Source: Echinimonas agarilytica (GTDB lineage Bacteria; Pseudomonadota; Gammaproteobacteria; Enterobacterales; Neiellaceae). From it: a DNA stretch of 64,000 bases. The DNA is taken from positions 434,001-498,000 of the forward strand of contig NZ_JAMQGP010000003.1 in assembly GCF_023703465.1 (NCBI RefSeq). Reading direction: 5' to 3'. The notes beneath the pieces were generated by a model. It saw only the letters and a program-made list of their open reading frames with translations, did not search any database and was not told where the DNA came from. A program made the translations under genes and the position numbers. Position 1 is the stretch's first letter. The number at the start of each line of letters is the position of its first letter. Shown here piece by piece: positions 17,592-26,731 of this stretch.

Positions 17592-19367
17592 ATGAAACGA
17601 TTGATTGTCAGTTTAATGTTGTTTGTTACATCCTTTGTGACGATTGCGTTAGATAATGACAATATAGAGAAGCAAATTACTACTTTAGAATCTTTGCGAT
17701 GGAAAGACCGTGAAGATCTCACCTCGTTGCTCAATCAGATTGTCCCAAACCTTGGCCAAGCAAGTTTGCAGCAACGGCTTCGCGTGAATTTGGTTCGAGC
17801 GGAGCAATTCGCTTTAGATGGCGACTATTCAAAGTCTGAACGCATCGTATCAGCCATTGCTCAGGTTGAGCGGCACCCTCAGCAACAAATTCGGGCATAC
17901 ACTTTGCTGGCTCAACTTGCTAATTTGCGTGGCCAATATGAAGAGGCTTTCGTACTGTTGGGTAAAGGAGAGGCACTGATCGAAACTGTGCCAGCATCCA
18001 TTGAGAAGTTGTATCTATTGACCGCCGCGGTTGATCTTTTCAGCAAAGCTCGGGTGTACGACGAAGCTGAATTGAGAGCCTTTCAAGCACTTGAGTTGGC
18101 CCACTCAATCAATGATAAATCAGCCATGTGTTCAGCCTCATTTGCGATCGCTAAGTTGAATTATGCCCAACAGCAATTTGAAAAAGCTCAGTTGTTGTTT
18201 AGTAACCAAGTAGAGCTCTGTCGTGAAAACGGAGATGTACTTTATGTAGGGGTAGGTGAAGTAGGGTTAGGTCGGACGTTGCTTCGCAACGGAAACGTAT
18301 TAGCTGCCGAAAAATCATTGTTGCAAGGTTTGCAAACTCTCACTGGTACAAGGTTCCAAGCCGGCATTCTTCGTGCTCATATCGCATTGGCTGAGCTGAA
18401 AATGGAAGAGAAAGAATATCAGTTTGCGATGAATGAAATTGTTGTAGCCATTCGTCTAGGAATTCAGTTAGGTCAGTGGAAAGAGTTGACCGATGCATAC
18501 CGTTTTGCCGCTGAAGCATCCGAACGATTAGGGGATTTAGATGACGCCCTCAGTTATGAGCGCTTGTTGCATGATGCGACAGAAACGGCTTTGAGTAGCA
18601 GCCGCGAAATTCGATTGGCGTACCTTAAAGTTCGCTTTAATAGCACCGCAGAGAAGCAAAAAATTTCATTATTCAAGAAAGAAAATGAAATTAACAAGCT
18701 TCGAGAGGACGCCGTACTTAAGCATCGCTGGTTGGTGGTGTTAGGGCTGTTTGCGGTAGTGGCTATCTGTGGTTTGTTATTTGTGCTGTTGATTCGCTCT
18801 CGCAAAGAACATAAGCACTATCGCGTGTTGTCTCAAATCGATGCCTTAACCGGTATTTACAATCGCCGGCATTCTCACGAACTGGCTGAAATTCGTTATC
18901 GAGAGTGCCAAGAAGCGAATGAGCCATTTAGTGTGGTAATGGCAGATGTTGACTATTTCAAACAAATTAACGATACATTTGGCCATGCGGTTGGTGACGA
19001 TGTGTTGAAGCTTATTGCATCGCAATTCAAAAAAGCCATGCGTAAACGCGATATTGTAGGCCGTACTGGTGGAGAAGAGTTCTCGTTCTTTTTACCGGGC
19101 AGTAATGAAGAGCAGGCCAAACCGATTGTGTCTCGTTGCCGAGAAAACATGTTGGCCATTAAAGAAATGGTTGCACAAGAAATTGGTGTGACGGTCAGTT
19201 TTGGAATTGCAAGCTGTGTGGACGGACAAACACCACTTGAAACGCTGATTCGTCGTGCTGATGAAGCTCTATATGCAGCGAAAGCCGCTGGCCGAAATCG
19301 TGTTGTTGTTTATCAGGGAAAATCTGACGAAAGCAAATCAGATTCTCAGCTTGAAGTCATGCTTTAG
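17592..19367 (+). CDS. Membrane diguanylate cyclase with TPR-like sensor domain
   Basis: A 591-residue protein from the ATG at 17592 (a TTG at 17583 is in frame). Signal-like N-terminus, then about 340 residues of helical TPR-like repeats presumably in the periplasm, a short coiled coil, one transmembrane helix (LVVLGLFAVVAICGLLFVLL, about residues 380-400), and a C-terminal GGDEF domain. The active-site loop reads GGEEF near residue 494, so it should make c-di-GMP. DALTGIYNRR and ADVDYFKQINDTFGH are typical. Signal unknown; a separate transcription unit after the mal terminator. Confidence 0.92.
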   Translation: MKRLIVSLMLFVTSFVTIALDNDNIEKQITTLESLRWKDREDLTSLLNQIVPNLGQASLQQRLRVNLVRAEQFALDGDYSKSERIVSAIAQVERHPQQQIRAYTLLAQLANLRGQYEEAFVLLGKGEALIETVPASIEKLYLLTAAVDLFSKARVYDEAELRAFQALELAHSINDKSAMCSASFAIAKLNYAQQQFEKAQLLFSNQVELCRENGDVLYVGVGEVGLGRTLLRNGNVLAAEKSLLQGLQTLTGTRFQAGILRAHIALAELKMEEKEYQFAMNEIVVAIRLGIQLGQWKELTDAYRFAAEASERLGDLDDALSYERLLHDATETALSSSREIRLAYLKVRFNSTAEKQKISLFKKENEINKLREDAVLKHRWLVVLGLFAVVAICGLLFVLLIRSRKEHKHYRVLSQIDALTGIYNRRHSHELAEIRYRECQEANEPFSVVMADVDYFKQINDTFGHAVGDDVLKLIASQFKKAMRKRDIVGRTGGEEFSFFLPGSNEEQAKPIVSRCRENMLAIKEMVAQEIGVTVSFGIASCVDGQTPLETLIRRADEALYAAKAAGRNRVVVYQGKSDESKSDSQLEVML

Positions 19368-19481
19368 TCTGCTCAATCACTATCGGCGTTTTGTGGCGCG
19401 CAAAACGTCGAGCTCTTTCATCCATTCGCGTATACTTATCGATGTCGATTCGTTCATTATTACCAAGTTTGAGAGTTTATT

Positions 19482-20363
19482 ATGCAGTTGTTTGTCAAAG
19501 ATCTGACCGTCATTGACGCGTCTTATTTGTGCCCAAAGCGCGGCATGGTCGGGCATAGTTGGCTAGTGGACGTGGTACTCATTGGTAATTTAGATGAGCA
19601 AAGCATGGTGCTTGATTTTGGCCAAGTAAAAAAACGCATTAAAGCGATAATCGACGAAGAAGTTGATCACAAGTTACTCGTCCCCAGCGATCATGAAAAC
19701 ACATTATGCACGTCTGGCGATCACGAGATGCTTTGGCTCGATTTTGAAACAGACAAAGGATCTATTCACCTTTATAGCCCTTCGCAAGGCATTGCTTTAA
19801 TTCCTGGTGAAGCAATTACGATTGAAACCGTGACCCAATATCTCAGTGAAATCATTAAGCGCTACTTGCCAGCCAACGTTGCACACCTTCAACTCACACT
19901 TAGAGAAGAAGTCATTCATAGTGCCAGTTATCAATATACCCACGGTCTGAAGAAGCATGATGGCAATTGTCAGCGTATTGCTCATGGGCATCGGTCAATG
20001 ATTGAAATCTGGACCAATGCGACTCGTAACCATGAGTTAGAACAGCGCTGGGCAAATCGATGGAGTGATATCTATCTAGCGAGCGTGGAAGACAAAGTGC
20101 CACCTGAGCAATTACATCGCTCAAAAGGTGCGGAGCTCATTTCTGATGAGAGCCACGACTGCTTTAGTTATGTATCGGGTCAAGGGTTGTTTGAATTAGC
20201 GATGCCTAAATCATCGGTTGAACTGATTGATACAGATACGACTGTGGAGTGTTTAGCTGATTATATTTTAGCAACAGTTAAGCGTGAATTTCTGGTCTCA
20301 GAGCATGTGAGAGTCCATGCATATGAGGGTGTTGGCAAGGGAGCGATTGCAACAGATGAATAA
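19482..20363 (+). CDS. Tandem 6-pyruvoyl-tetrahydropterin synthase/QueD-like protein
   Basis: A 293-residue protein that appears to hold two PTPS (T-fold) domains. The first (about 1-120) has CPKRGMVGHSW, DFGQVKKRIK and VDHKLLV but lacks the usual first zinc His (DASY instead of SAAH). The second (about 125-285) keeps CQRIAHGHRS with the catalytic Cys and His pair. Ordinary QueD has one domain of about 120 residues. The stop overlaps the M23 gene start by 8 bp. It could work in queuosine or pterin synthesis or have another role; no other que gene is adjacent. Confidence 0.75.
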   Translation: MQLFVKDLTVIDASYLCPKRGMVGHSWLVDVVLIGNLDEQSMVLDFGQVKKRIKAIIDEEVDHKLLVPSDHENTLCTSGDHEMLWLDFETDKGSIHLYSPSQGIALIPGEAITIETVTQYLSEIIKRYLPANVAHLQLTLREEVIHSASYQYTHGLKKHDGNCQRIAHGHRSMIEIWTNATRNHELEQRWANRWSDIYLASVEDKVPPEQLHRSKGAELISDESHDCFSYVSGQGLFELAMPKSSVELIDTDTTVECLADYILATVKREFLVSEHVRVHAYEGVGKGAIATDE

Positions 20364-21192
20364 CCAACGACTTTGTATATTGGGTGTGCTTTTATTCTGT
20401 GCTGGACTCGGACTGGCAAATGCCGAAAACCTCCGAGACCTCAAACTGCAGGGAGAGCTGACACAAGGTAGCTTGATCCGAGGTCAGGCTGAAGCCGGAG
20501 CCAGTATTTTACTCGACGGAAAGCCTTTGAAAGTAGGCCCTGCTGGAGAGTTTGTATTTGGCATCGGGCGCGATGAAACTCAAAGTAAATTATTGCAAAT
20601 CGCTTACTCAAATGGCGATAGCATTGAAAGGACACTGGCAATTAACCCCAGAACATTCGATATTCAAAAAATTGAAGGCATTTCAAAGAAAATAATGAAC
20701 CCTGATCCGAAAGCGATTGAGCGTTCAAAAAAAGATAACCGTATGGTGGCGGCAGCGCGTGCGCCAATCACTGATGAACTTGACTTCACTCAAGATTTTA
20801 TATGGCCAGTGAAAGGCCCTATTTCCGGTGTGTACGGCAGTCAACGGGTCTTTAATGGTGTTCCTAAACGTCCTCATTATGGTGTTGATGTTGCCGTCCC
20901 CACAGGGACCGAAATTGTATCGCCCGCAGATGGTCAAGTGACGTTGTGGGTGCCAGATATGTTCTATTCTGGCGGTACCATGATCATCGATCATGGCTTT
21001 GGTGTAAGCTCAACGTTTCTTCACTTGTCTGGGGCATTGGTTAAACAGGGAGATGTGGTTAGCCAGGGCCAACCGGTGGCCCTTGTTGGTGCTACCGGTC
21101 GTGTGACGGGCGCTCATTTAGATTGGCGAATGAATTGGCGTTCGGTCCGTGTTGACCCTCAACTGCTGGTGCCTGCAATGGACGCTCCCTAA
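20356..21192 (+). CDS. M23 family (LytM-like) peptidase, exported
   Basis: A 278-residue exported protein starting at ATG 20356, 8 bp inside the previous gene. Signal peptide of about 23 residues (LGVLLFCAGLGLANA), a small N-terminal beta domain, then an M23 domain. HYGVDV carries the first His and Asp zinc ligands and FLHLSG the catalytic His. The usual HLH near the end reads HLDW, so one expected zinc-ligand His is Asp. It may be a cell-wall endopeptidase or a regulatory pseudo-enzyme. Confidence 0.85.
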   Translation: MNNQRLCILGVLLFCAGLGLANAENLRDLKLQGELTQGSLIRGQAEAGASILLDGKPLKVGPAGEFVFGIGRDETQSKLLQIAYSNGDSIERTLAINPRTFDIQKIEGISKKIMNPDPKAIERSKKDNRMVAAARAPITDELDFTQDFIWPVKGPISGVYGSQRVFNGVPKRPHYGVDVAVPTGTEIVSPADGQVTLWVPDMFYSGGTMIIDHGFGVSSTFLHLSGALVKQGDVVSQGQPVALVGATGRVTGAHLDWRMNWRSVRVDPQLLVPAMDAP

Positions 21193-21228
21193 AAAGCGGG
21201 GCTCTAACAAGCATGGCTTGGGTTGTTG

Positions 21229-22530
21229 CTATGAGGCTGAATCAATGGCATGCCATTGACGACGTTTGGCCAATCTTAATTCGCCGTTCATATCGGCACT
21301 TCTATCGAATACAGCGAAGTAATTGTTAAGCATCGGCAGCCCAAAATTTGTTTGATTTGGCCATCCGTCAAATTGAGGAATGATGGCAAAAAATGCCTCG
21401 TTTGGTGCCGGTGAATGACATTGCCAGTAACTTTCAGGCGGCACTTCAATGCTTGAATCTGCTTTTGCGTTGGATTCAATATCGCCTTGAAAAATAAACT
21501 TTAAAGTGGGCCAAACTGCCAAATCTAGTTTGTCTATTGCGATGCCCCGTAAATCGTCAAAATGCGCGTTGGTTTGTTCTGCTGCAATGTCATAAAACTC
21601 ATCGATGAGGCGGTGTTGTGTGGGCAGTAATGATGCGAGTGTTGCACGCAACTGTTCAAATAACATTTGCTCTAAGATGATATAAGTACAGCCTGAATCA
21701 ACAACAGCATTGCTGACACAATGTTTGAATTTGGGGTCTACATTATTGGCTGCAATGGCGGGCTGATCACCTATTTGTAACGATTTAAGGTGAACGTTGT
21801 AATGCTTATCGTGAACGACTTCGATGGTTTGAAAATCGCCTTCATACAAATCCGTTTGTTCTTCACCACCTCCGAGAATTAGAAAACCCTTGTTTTCATC
21901 CAAATCTGCATATTGGGCTTGTGACAGTTCGCAAGGTTCAAACCGAAAAGCCCGTTGTGTATACAAAGCAAACTTGTTCGCAACTAAACCGTGTTGCTCC
22001 ATATCCGTAAAGAATGGGGTCACATATTGTTTGGGGTATTGCTTAAGCATGGTTCTAAGCTGACGATAGTCATCAATGCTTGCCCCAAGTCTAAAAGGCC
22101 AAGGATAGCTCGCTTTCAATGTGTTTTCGTCCAAGTAACCTTGAATATTGTATGCCGGGTTTAAGTCACTGTAGGCAAGACCCCAAATGCCATCGGCATG
22201 CGCAAAAGTCTCAGAAATTTCAGATTCCATGATAGCCATTGCTGCGCCATTTAATTCCACAGAACGCTGTCCATTTGCCACTCGCACAGTGGTATGAACC
22301 ACTGGCCCTGCCCAAGCGCCAATGCCGTAAATAATGTCTTGGGCAAGCGAGGTCGTTGTTAAATGCGCATCGTTCTCTGGCTCGCAAATATCGTCTTTGA
22401 TGGCTAAAGTGGCCGAGCCTGTGTCTAAAATAACGCGAGCATTTCGCCCATGCGAACCCACCTGAATAGTGGCGCAGTAACCTGCTTCGGCATAGGCAAC
22501 ATTAATCGGAATACGTAACCCTTGAGTCAT
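21229..22530 (-). CDS. Pepsin-family (A1) aspartic protease homologue
   Basis: A 433-residue bilobed aspartic protease. Both catalytic motifs are present: VILDTGSA (Asp36) in the N-lobe and AVVDSGCT (Asp278) in the C-lobe. The pepsin-like DGIWGLAY follows the flap region, and FLILGGGEE precedes the second lobe. No signal peptide or membrane segment, so it is probably cytoplasmic, like the Shewanella pepsin homologues (shewasins). A1 proteases are overwhelmingly eukaryotic. It has its own gap of 60 bp from the upstream M61 peptidase on the same strand. Substrate unknown. Confidence 0.88.
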   Translation of the reverse strand: MTQGLRIPINVAYAEAGYCATIQVGSHGRNARVILDTGSATLAIKDDICEPENDAHLTTTSLAQDIIYGIGAWAGPVVHTTVRVANGQRSVELNGAAMAIMESEISETFAHADGIWGLAYSDLNPAYNIQGYLDENTLKASYPWPFRLGASIDDYRQLRTMLKQYPKQYVTPFFTDMEQHGLVANKFALYTQRAFRFEPCELSQAQYADLDENKGFLILGGGEEQTDLYEGDFQTIEVVHDKHYNVHLKSLQIGDQPAIAANNVDPKFKHCVSNAVVDSGCTYIILEQMLFEQLRATLASLLPTQHRLIDEFYDIAAEQTNAHFDDLRGIAIDKLDLAVWPTLKFIFQGDIESNAKADSSIEVPPESYWQCHSPAPNEAFFAIIPQFDGWPNQTNFGLPMLNNYFAVFDRSADMNGELRLAKRRQWHAIDSAS

Positions 22531-22590
22531 GATTGTAGTCTTTCCAGGGTGAAAGCAGGCCCTCTGCGAATGCAGAGGACATGAAGGGGG

Positions 22591-24423
22591 TTAATGCGCC
22601 TGAGTGACGCCTGTGAGCCAAGCTTCAGCTAGCACCTCGTCGAACAATTCCAATTGAACAACACAGTTGTCAGAAACTTGTACGTCGAGCTTAAATGTCA
22701 TGAGTTGATCGTGACGAAATGCGTGCACCGTGACTTGTTGGGCTGGGGCAAACTCATTTAATACAGATTGAATACTTGCCTGGCAAACCCTTGTGTTGCC
22801 AATAGCCACAATAACATCGCCTGCTGACAGCCCTGCGCGTTGTGCAGGTTCGTTGTCGTAAACAACAGATAGTTTAACGCCAGCTTGTTCGGCTTGGGTT
22901 AGGGCTCCTAAATGATTGCCGGGGTTTTTAGCATTGGGTTTACCGCCTTTGTCATCCTTGTTGAATTGCGGACGCAGAATGTAATTCACCCCGACCCATT
23001 CCAGTAAATCAGCCGTGGGCAGATCGTCTGTGGTGTCTAAAGCGGTATGGAAAAACACAGCCATTAAAGCGCGTGCATCAGGTTGATAAGGCGAGAGTAG
23101 TTCAACGCAGTAGGTTTGGATCGTATTATCAGACGTGCCTTGACCTGTGACTCCGTGACGCTCCCACAAAAGCCGCATGACATCATCAAGTGTGATTTGG
23201 TGATTCGAATGAAGCCGCAGCAACAAGTCCAAACACAAGGCTATTTCTCCACCTTTTGTATAGTAAGACACGATGGCGTTGGGGGCATTTTCGTCTTGTT
23301 TGTAAAACTTAGTCCATGCGTTAAAGCTAGATTCTGTGACGGTTTGGCGTTCTTTACCGCTGCCTCTAGCGACCCGAGAGAGGCTTTTAGCCAACATGTT
23401 GAGGTAGTCTGCTGTTGAAATAACACCGCTGCGACACAAAAATAATTCGTCGTAGTAACTGGTGATGCCTTCATACGCCCATAGCTGCTGAGTGTATTGT
23501 TCTTGGCTTAAATCGAAAGGGGTGAAATCAATGGGTTTAATACGCTTCACGTTCCAGCTATGGAAGTATTCATGGCTGCAAAGGCCTAAAAAATCCCGAT
23601 ACTCATCTGTTTGAGGTGCAATATCTGTTGTGATTAGCGAGTTTCGAGAACACATTAAAGCCGTCGAGTTTTTATGTTCCAGCCCGCCATAACCTTTACC
23701 TACCACCATGGTCATAAACAGATAGCCATCAAAAGGAGCGCCACCAAAAAACTCAGTTTGATAATCACAGATTTGTTTAACATCAGCGGCAATTCGCCCT
23801 AATGCGCCTTGGTTTGCGCCTGTATAGATCATACGGTGCTGAACCCCAGCAGACTCAAAGCCAACTTCGCTAAAGGTGCCCATTTCAAATGGGTAATCGA
23901 GAAGATCATCATAGTTTTCGGCGATATATGTACCAAAGCCGAAGCTATTTACGGCTTTGGCTGTCATGCCGGTGGCAACACACCAGTCGTTGGTGCGAGC
24001 GATATCATTGGCAATCACGGTTAATTGATGAGGACAGCGCTCTGAACCAATCACTTTTAAACAAACACTGCTCGGATTAAAAAATCCATGTGTTTGGTCG
24101 AGATGAGCGGCTCTCACTGATAAGTCCCATGCATAAACGCGATAGCGAATCTTTATTTCTCCGGCGGCAGGCTCGACGGTCCAACTTTGCTTGTCTGTTT
24201 GCGTGACTTCCAGCTCCATCGATTCTGTAACGGCGTGGATACTGACAATATGTCGGGCAAAGTCTCGAATCATATAAGAACCCGGTAACCATGCTGGAAG
24301 CGTTACTTTTAACGATTCTTTGTGGGGCAATAGTGTTGTTAGCTCCACGTCGTAGTAGTGAGAAACAGCATCTTTAAAAGTAATGTCATAACAGATAGGG
24401 TCATGGTTCGAGTGTGTAGGCAT
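22591..24423 (-). CDS. M61 family glycyl aminopeptidase-like protease with PDZ domain
   Basis: A 610-residue protease. An N-terminal beta domain (1-170) is followed by the catalytic M61 domain with HEYFHSW (zinc ligands His284 and His288, catalytic Glu285), a downstream WAYEGITSYYDE supplying the third ligand, and GYGGLEHKNS just before. A PDZ domain (GVKLSVVYDNEPAQRAGLSAGD) occupies about 515-585. No signal peptide visible, so cytosolic. Followed by the aspartic protease gene, suggesting a two-protease unit. Divergent from hinT. Confidence 0.93.
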   Translation of the reverse strand: MPTHSNHDPICYDITFKDAVSHYYDVELTTLLPHKESLKVTLPAWLPGSYMIRDFARHIVSIHAVTESMELEVTQTDKQSWTVEPAAGEIKIRYRVYAWDLSVRAAHLDQTHGFFNPSSVCLKVIGSERCPHQLTVIANDIARTNDWCVATGMTAKAVNSFGFGTYIAENYDDLLDYPFEMGTFSEVGFESAGVQHRMIYTGANQGALGRIAADVKQICDYQTEFFGGAPFDGYLFMTMVVGKGYGGLEHKNSTALMCSRNSLITTDIAPQTDEYRDFLGLCSHEYFHSWNVKRIKPIDFTPFDLSQEQYTQQLWAYEGITSYYDELFLCRSGVISTADYLNMLAKSLSRVARGSGKERQTVTESSFNAWTKFYKQDENAPNAIVSYYTKGGEIALCLDLLLRLHSNHQITLDDVMRLLWERHGVTGQGTSDNTIQTYCVELLSPYQPDARALMAVFFHTALDTTDDLPTADLLEWVGVNYILRPQFNKDDKGGKPNAKNPGNHLGALTQAEQAGVKLSVVYDNEPAQRAGLSAGDVIVAIGNTRVCQASIQSVLNEFAPAQQVTVHAFRHDQLMTFKLDVQVSDNCVVQLELFDEVLAEAWLTGVTQAH

Positions 24424-24509
24424 ATAATTGAATGCTCCGCTTGCTTATGGATTCGTAGAGGCAGGTGACATATGCTAATCGAAACTGCATTCAGCGAGAA
24501 GGAAATGAC

Positions 24510-24860
24510 ATGGCTGAACCTACCATTTTTTCAAAAATTATCAGTAAAGAGATCCCGGCCGACATTTTGTACCAAGATGAACTGGTCACTGCGTTTAGAG
24601 ATATTGCACCGCGTGCGCCCACACACGTTCTGATTGTACCCAACCACCAGATCCCAACAATCAATGATGTGACTCAATCTGACGAGCTAGCGTTGGGACG
24701 TTTGTTTACGGTTGCGGCGAAGTTAGCCCAACAATTTGGCATTGCCGAAGACGGCTATCGTCTCATTGTTAATTGTAATAGCCATGGGGGCCAAGAGGTT
24801 TATCACATTCATATGCACCTTGTGGGCGGTCAACCACTGGGCCCGATGATTTCGGTTTGA
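24510..24860 (+). CDS. hinT: HIT family purine nucleoside phosphoramidase HinT
   Basis: A 116-residue histidine-triad protein that hydrolyses AMP-lysine and other phosphoramidates in the cytosol. [18 protein letters not shown] at the N-terminus and the catalytic HIHMHLVGG near the C-terminus are intact. The ATG at 24510 is chosen because AGAAGGAAA precedes it and the family start is MAxxTIFxKI; an upstream in-frame start at 24465 is less likely. Confidence 0.95.
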   Translation: MAEPTIFSKIISKEIPADILYQDELVTAFRDIAPRAPTHVLIVPNHQIPTINDVTQSDELALGRLFTVAAKLAQQFGIAEDGYRLIVNCNSHGGQEVYHIHMHLVGGQPLGPMISV

Positions 24861-24933
24861 TGTTCTATTGAGTAGCCAGTCAATAGTGTGCGGTTAGTAG
24901 CAAAAGTAGTTGCAAGCCAAGCATTGACTTTAA

Positions 24934-24952
24934 TTTAATGAGAATCTTTATC
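24934..24952. promoter_or_regulatory. Candidate Fur box before the Mpo1-like gene
   Basis: TTTAATGAGAATCTTTATC matches the 19-bp Fur consensus GATAATGATAATCATTATC at 15 positions. It overlaps a promoter-like TTGACT at 24924-24929 and lies 28 bp before the downstream ATG, so iron-bound Fur could block transcription. Confidence 0.5.
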
Positions 24953-24979
24953 AGATCCGATCTGTGAAGGAATCTTTTT

Positions 24980-25456
24980 ATGCCAAATGCATCGTTGCAT
25001 CAACTACTCGATAAATATGGTGAAAGTCACCAGAACAAAACAAATAAACTGATTCACTGGATATGCGTGCCTGCGATATTTTTCAGTGTGGTGGCACTCG
25101 TGTGGAGCATACCCGTGCCTTCCCTATTTGCTGAGGCAGGTGCGTGGCTTAATTGGGCAACCATTGCCTTGGCATTGGCGCTGTTTTATTACGTCAGACT
25201 ATCGATAATGATGGCATTTGGAATGCTATTGTTTAGCGGAATATGCGCTTGGTTAAGTTTTTGGCTGCAAGCCAATGCCACTATACCATTGTGGCAATTG
25301 GCTTTAAGTATTTTTGTGGTGGCTTGGGTAGGGCAATTTATTGGACATCACATCGAAGGAAAGAAGCCCTCATTTTTTGATGACTTCTTGTTCTTATTAA
25401 TTGGTCCTGCTTGGCTCATGCATTTTTTGTATCAGCGCTTGGGCATTCGCTTTTAG
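24980..25456 (+). CDS. Mpo1/DUF962 family membrane protein
   Basis: A 158-residue integral membrane protein of DUF962, related to yeast Mpo1, an iron-dependent fatty-acid alpha-dioxygenase. The N-terminus LLDKYGESHQNKTNKLIHWICVP carries the conserved His residues, and the later QFIGHHIEGKKPSFFDDF has the second His cluster. Four hydrophobic helices. The tail-to-tail neighbour is yceF (3 bp gap). A candidate Fur box upstream fits an iron-linked function. Activity here is inferred. Confidence 0.85.
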   Translation: MPNASLHQLLDKYGESHQNKTNKLIHWICVPAIFFSVVALVWSIPVPSLFAEAGAWLNWATIALALALFYYVRLSIMMAFGMLLFSGICAWLSFWLQANATIPLWQLALSIFVVAWVGQFIGHHIEGKKPSFFDDFLFLLIGPAWLMHFLYQRLGIRF

Positions 25457-25459
25457 GGA

Positions 25460-26059
25460 TCAAGATTGGCGGGCGAGGGAGAGTACGTCCAAGCCTTGCT
25501 TCTTGAGCATTTTAATCAATTGAATTAGCGGTAACCCAATCAGTGTATTGGGGTCGTCACCCGATAACTTTTCAAACAAGGCAATACCTGCCGCTTCACT
25601 TTTAAAGCTTCCAGCACACTTATAGGGAGTTTCTAATTGGAGGTAATTTTCAATTTCTTCGGTACTTAAATCTTTAAAGTGAACTTCAAACGGCTCTACA
25701 ATCGTTTCAGAAGTATGATTGTGACTGTTATACAAGCATAGGCCGGTTAAAAAAGTGACCACTTGGCCGCTGCTATTTTGTAATTGTTGAACAGCATTGT
25801 CGTGCGTATGAGGCTTACCCAGTATTTGGTTGCCCACAACCGCTACCTGATCGGAACCGATAATGAGTGAGCTGTCATGAACCTTGGCAACTTCTGTGGC
25901 TTTTTCAAAGGCGAGTCTTGCCACTAAATCTTTTGGATTTTCATCGGGTTGTGCGTTTTCATCAATATTCGGGGCACTGCACTGGAAGGGGATTTGTAGC
26001 TTTTCTAGAATCGCTTTTCTAAAGGGCGATGTGCTGCCCAAAACAATAGGTAATGTCAT
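25460..26059 (-). CDS. yceF: Maf-like nucleotide pyrophosphatase YceF
   Basis: A 199-residue Maf-family house-cleaning pyrophosphatase; the YceF subgroup prefers m7GTP. LGSTSPFRKAIL, DENAQPDENPKDLVARLAFEKA, GSDQVAVVGNQILGKP and GDDPNTLIGLPL are typical. An in-frame GTG sits directly before the ATG used here. It is divergent from the yceD-rpmF-plsX-fab run, as in enteric bacteria. Confidence 0.94.
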   Translation of the reverse strand: MTLPIVLGSTSPFRKAILEKLQIPFQCSAPNIDENAQPDENPKDLVARLAFEKATEVAKVHDSSLIIGSDQVAVVGNQILGKPHTHDNAVQQLQNSSGQVVTFLTGLCLYNSHNHTSETIVEPFEVHFKDLSTEEIENYLQLETPYKCAGSFKSEAAGIALFEKLSGDDPNTLIGLPLIQLIKMLKKQGLDVLSLARQS

Positions 26060-26163
26060 CACTTTGGCCTATAATCAGGTGAATAACGACAGTTTAAGCG
26101 GGCGAGTACTAAATGTCAGTTGCTAATTCTTCGCGTAAAACACTGTTTTGATCAATATTTCCT

Positions 26164-26192
26164 TTGACTAACAAGCATTCCATCTTTATCAT
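26164..26192 (+). promoter_or_regulatory. Sigma-70 promoter of the yceD-rpmF-plsX-fab operon
   Basis: TTGACT, 17-bp spacer, TATCAT. The expected start site falls at about 26198-26200, only a few bases before the yceD ATG at 26202, which also has no Shine-Dalgarno. This suggests a leaderless or near-leaderless transcript. Confidence 0.6.
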
Positions 26193-26201
26193 TCGCGCCC
26201 T

Positions 26202-26726
26202 ATGCAAAAAGTGAATATTCCTGTACATCTCGATCCGGGCCGTTCTGCAACAAAACAGCAGTGTTTTGATGGAGTCATCCCACAACGAGTTTTACAACGT
26301 CTCTCAGATGTTTCTGTTGAAGACGGTGGTGTGGATGTCGCGATAGCATGTGACCGCGATGAACAGCATCTGGCCACGCTGACTGTCACTATAAACACTC
26401 AGTTGAAGTTGGAATGTCAGCGCTGTAACGAGCCTTTTCTTCATGATATAGGCATAAACGTTATATATAGCCCGGTCAAAGATGATGCTGCAGCAGAGCA
26501 GTTACCCGCTGAATATGAAGCGGTCATTCTGCCTGAAGCGGATAATTTGAATTTACACCAATTGATTGAGGACGAAATCTTGTTGGCGGTACCTTATGTA
26601 CCGATGCATTTACCCAGTGAATGTAAGCAAGAAAGTCACACCAGTTGGGGTAAAACTGATGATGCCCAAGAGGATAAACCCAATCCTTTTGCGGTGCTTA
26701 ATAAATTAAAAAGCAGTGAGGAGTAA
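26202..26726 (+). CDS. yceD: YceD (DUF177), 23S rRNA accumulation protein
   Basis: A 174-residue DUF177 protein linked to 23S rRNA accumulation. [14 protein letters not shown] at the start, [14 protein letters not shown] in the middle (the Cys pair) and [12 protein letters not shown] at the end match E. coli YceD. The start is the family start although no Shine-Dalgarno is visible. Five bases before rpmF, the universal order. Confidence 0.94.
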   Translation: MQKVNIPVHLDPGRSATKQQCFDGVIPQRVLQRLSDVSVEDGGVDVAIACDRDEQHLATLTVTINTQLKLECQRCNEPFLHDIGINVIYSPVKDDAAAEQLPAEYEAVILPEADNLNLHQLIEDEILLAVPYVPMHLPSECKQESHTSWGKTDDAQEDKPNPFAVLNKLKSSEE

Positions 26727-26731
26727 TAGCC

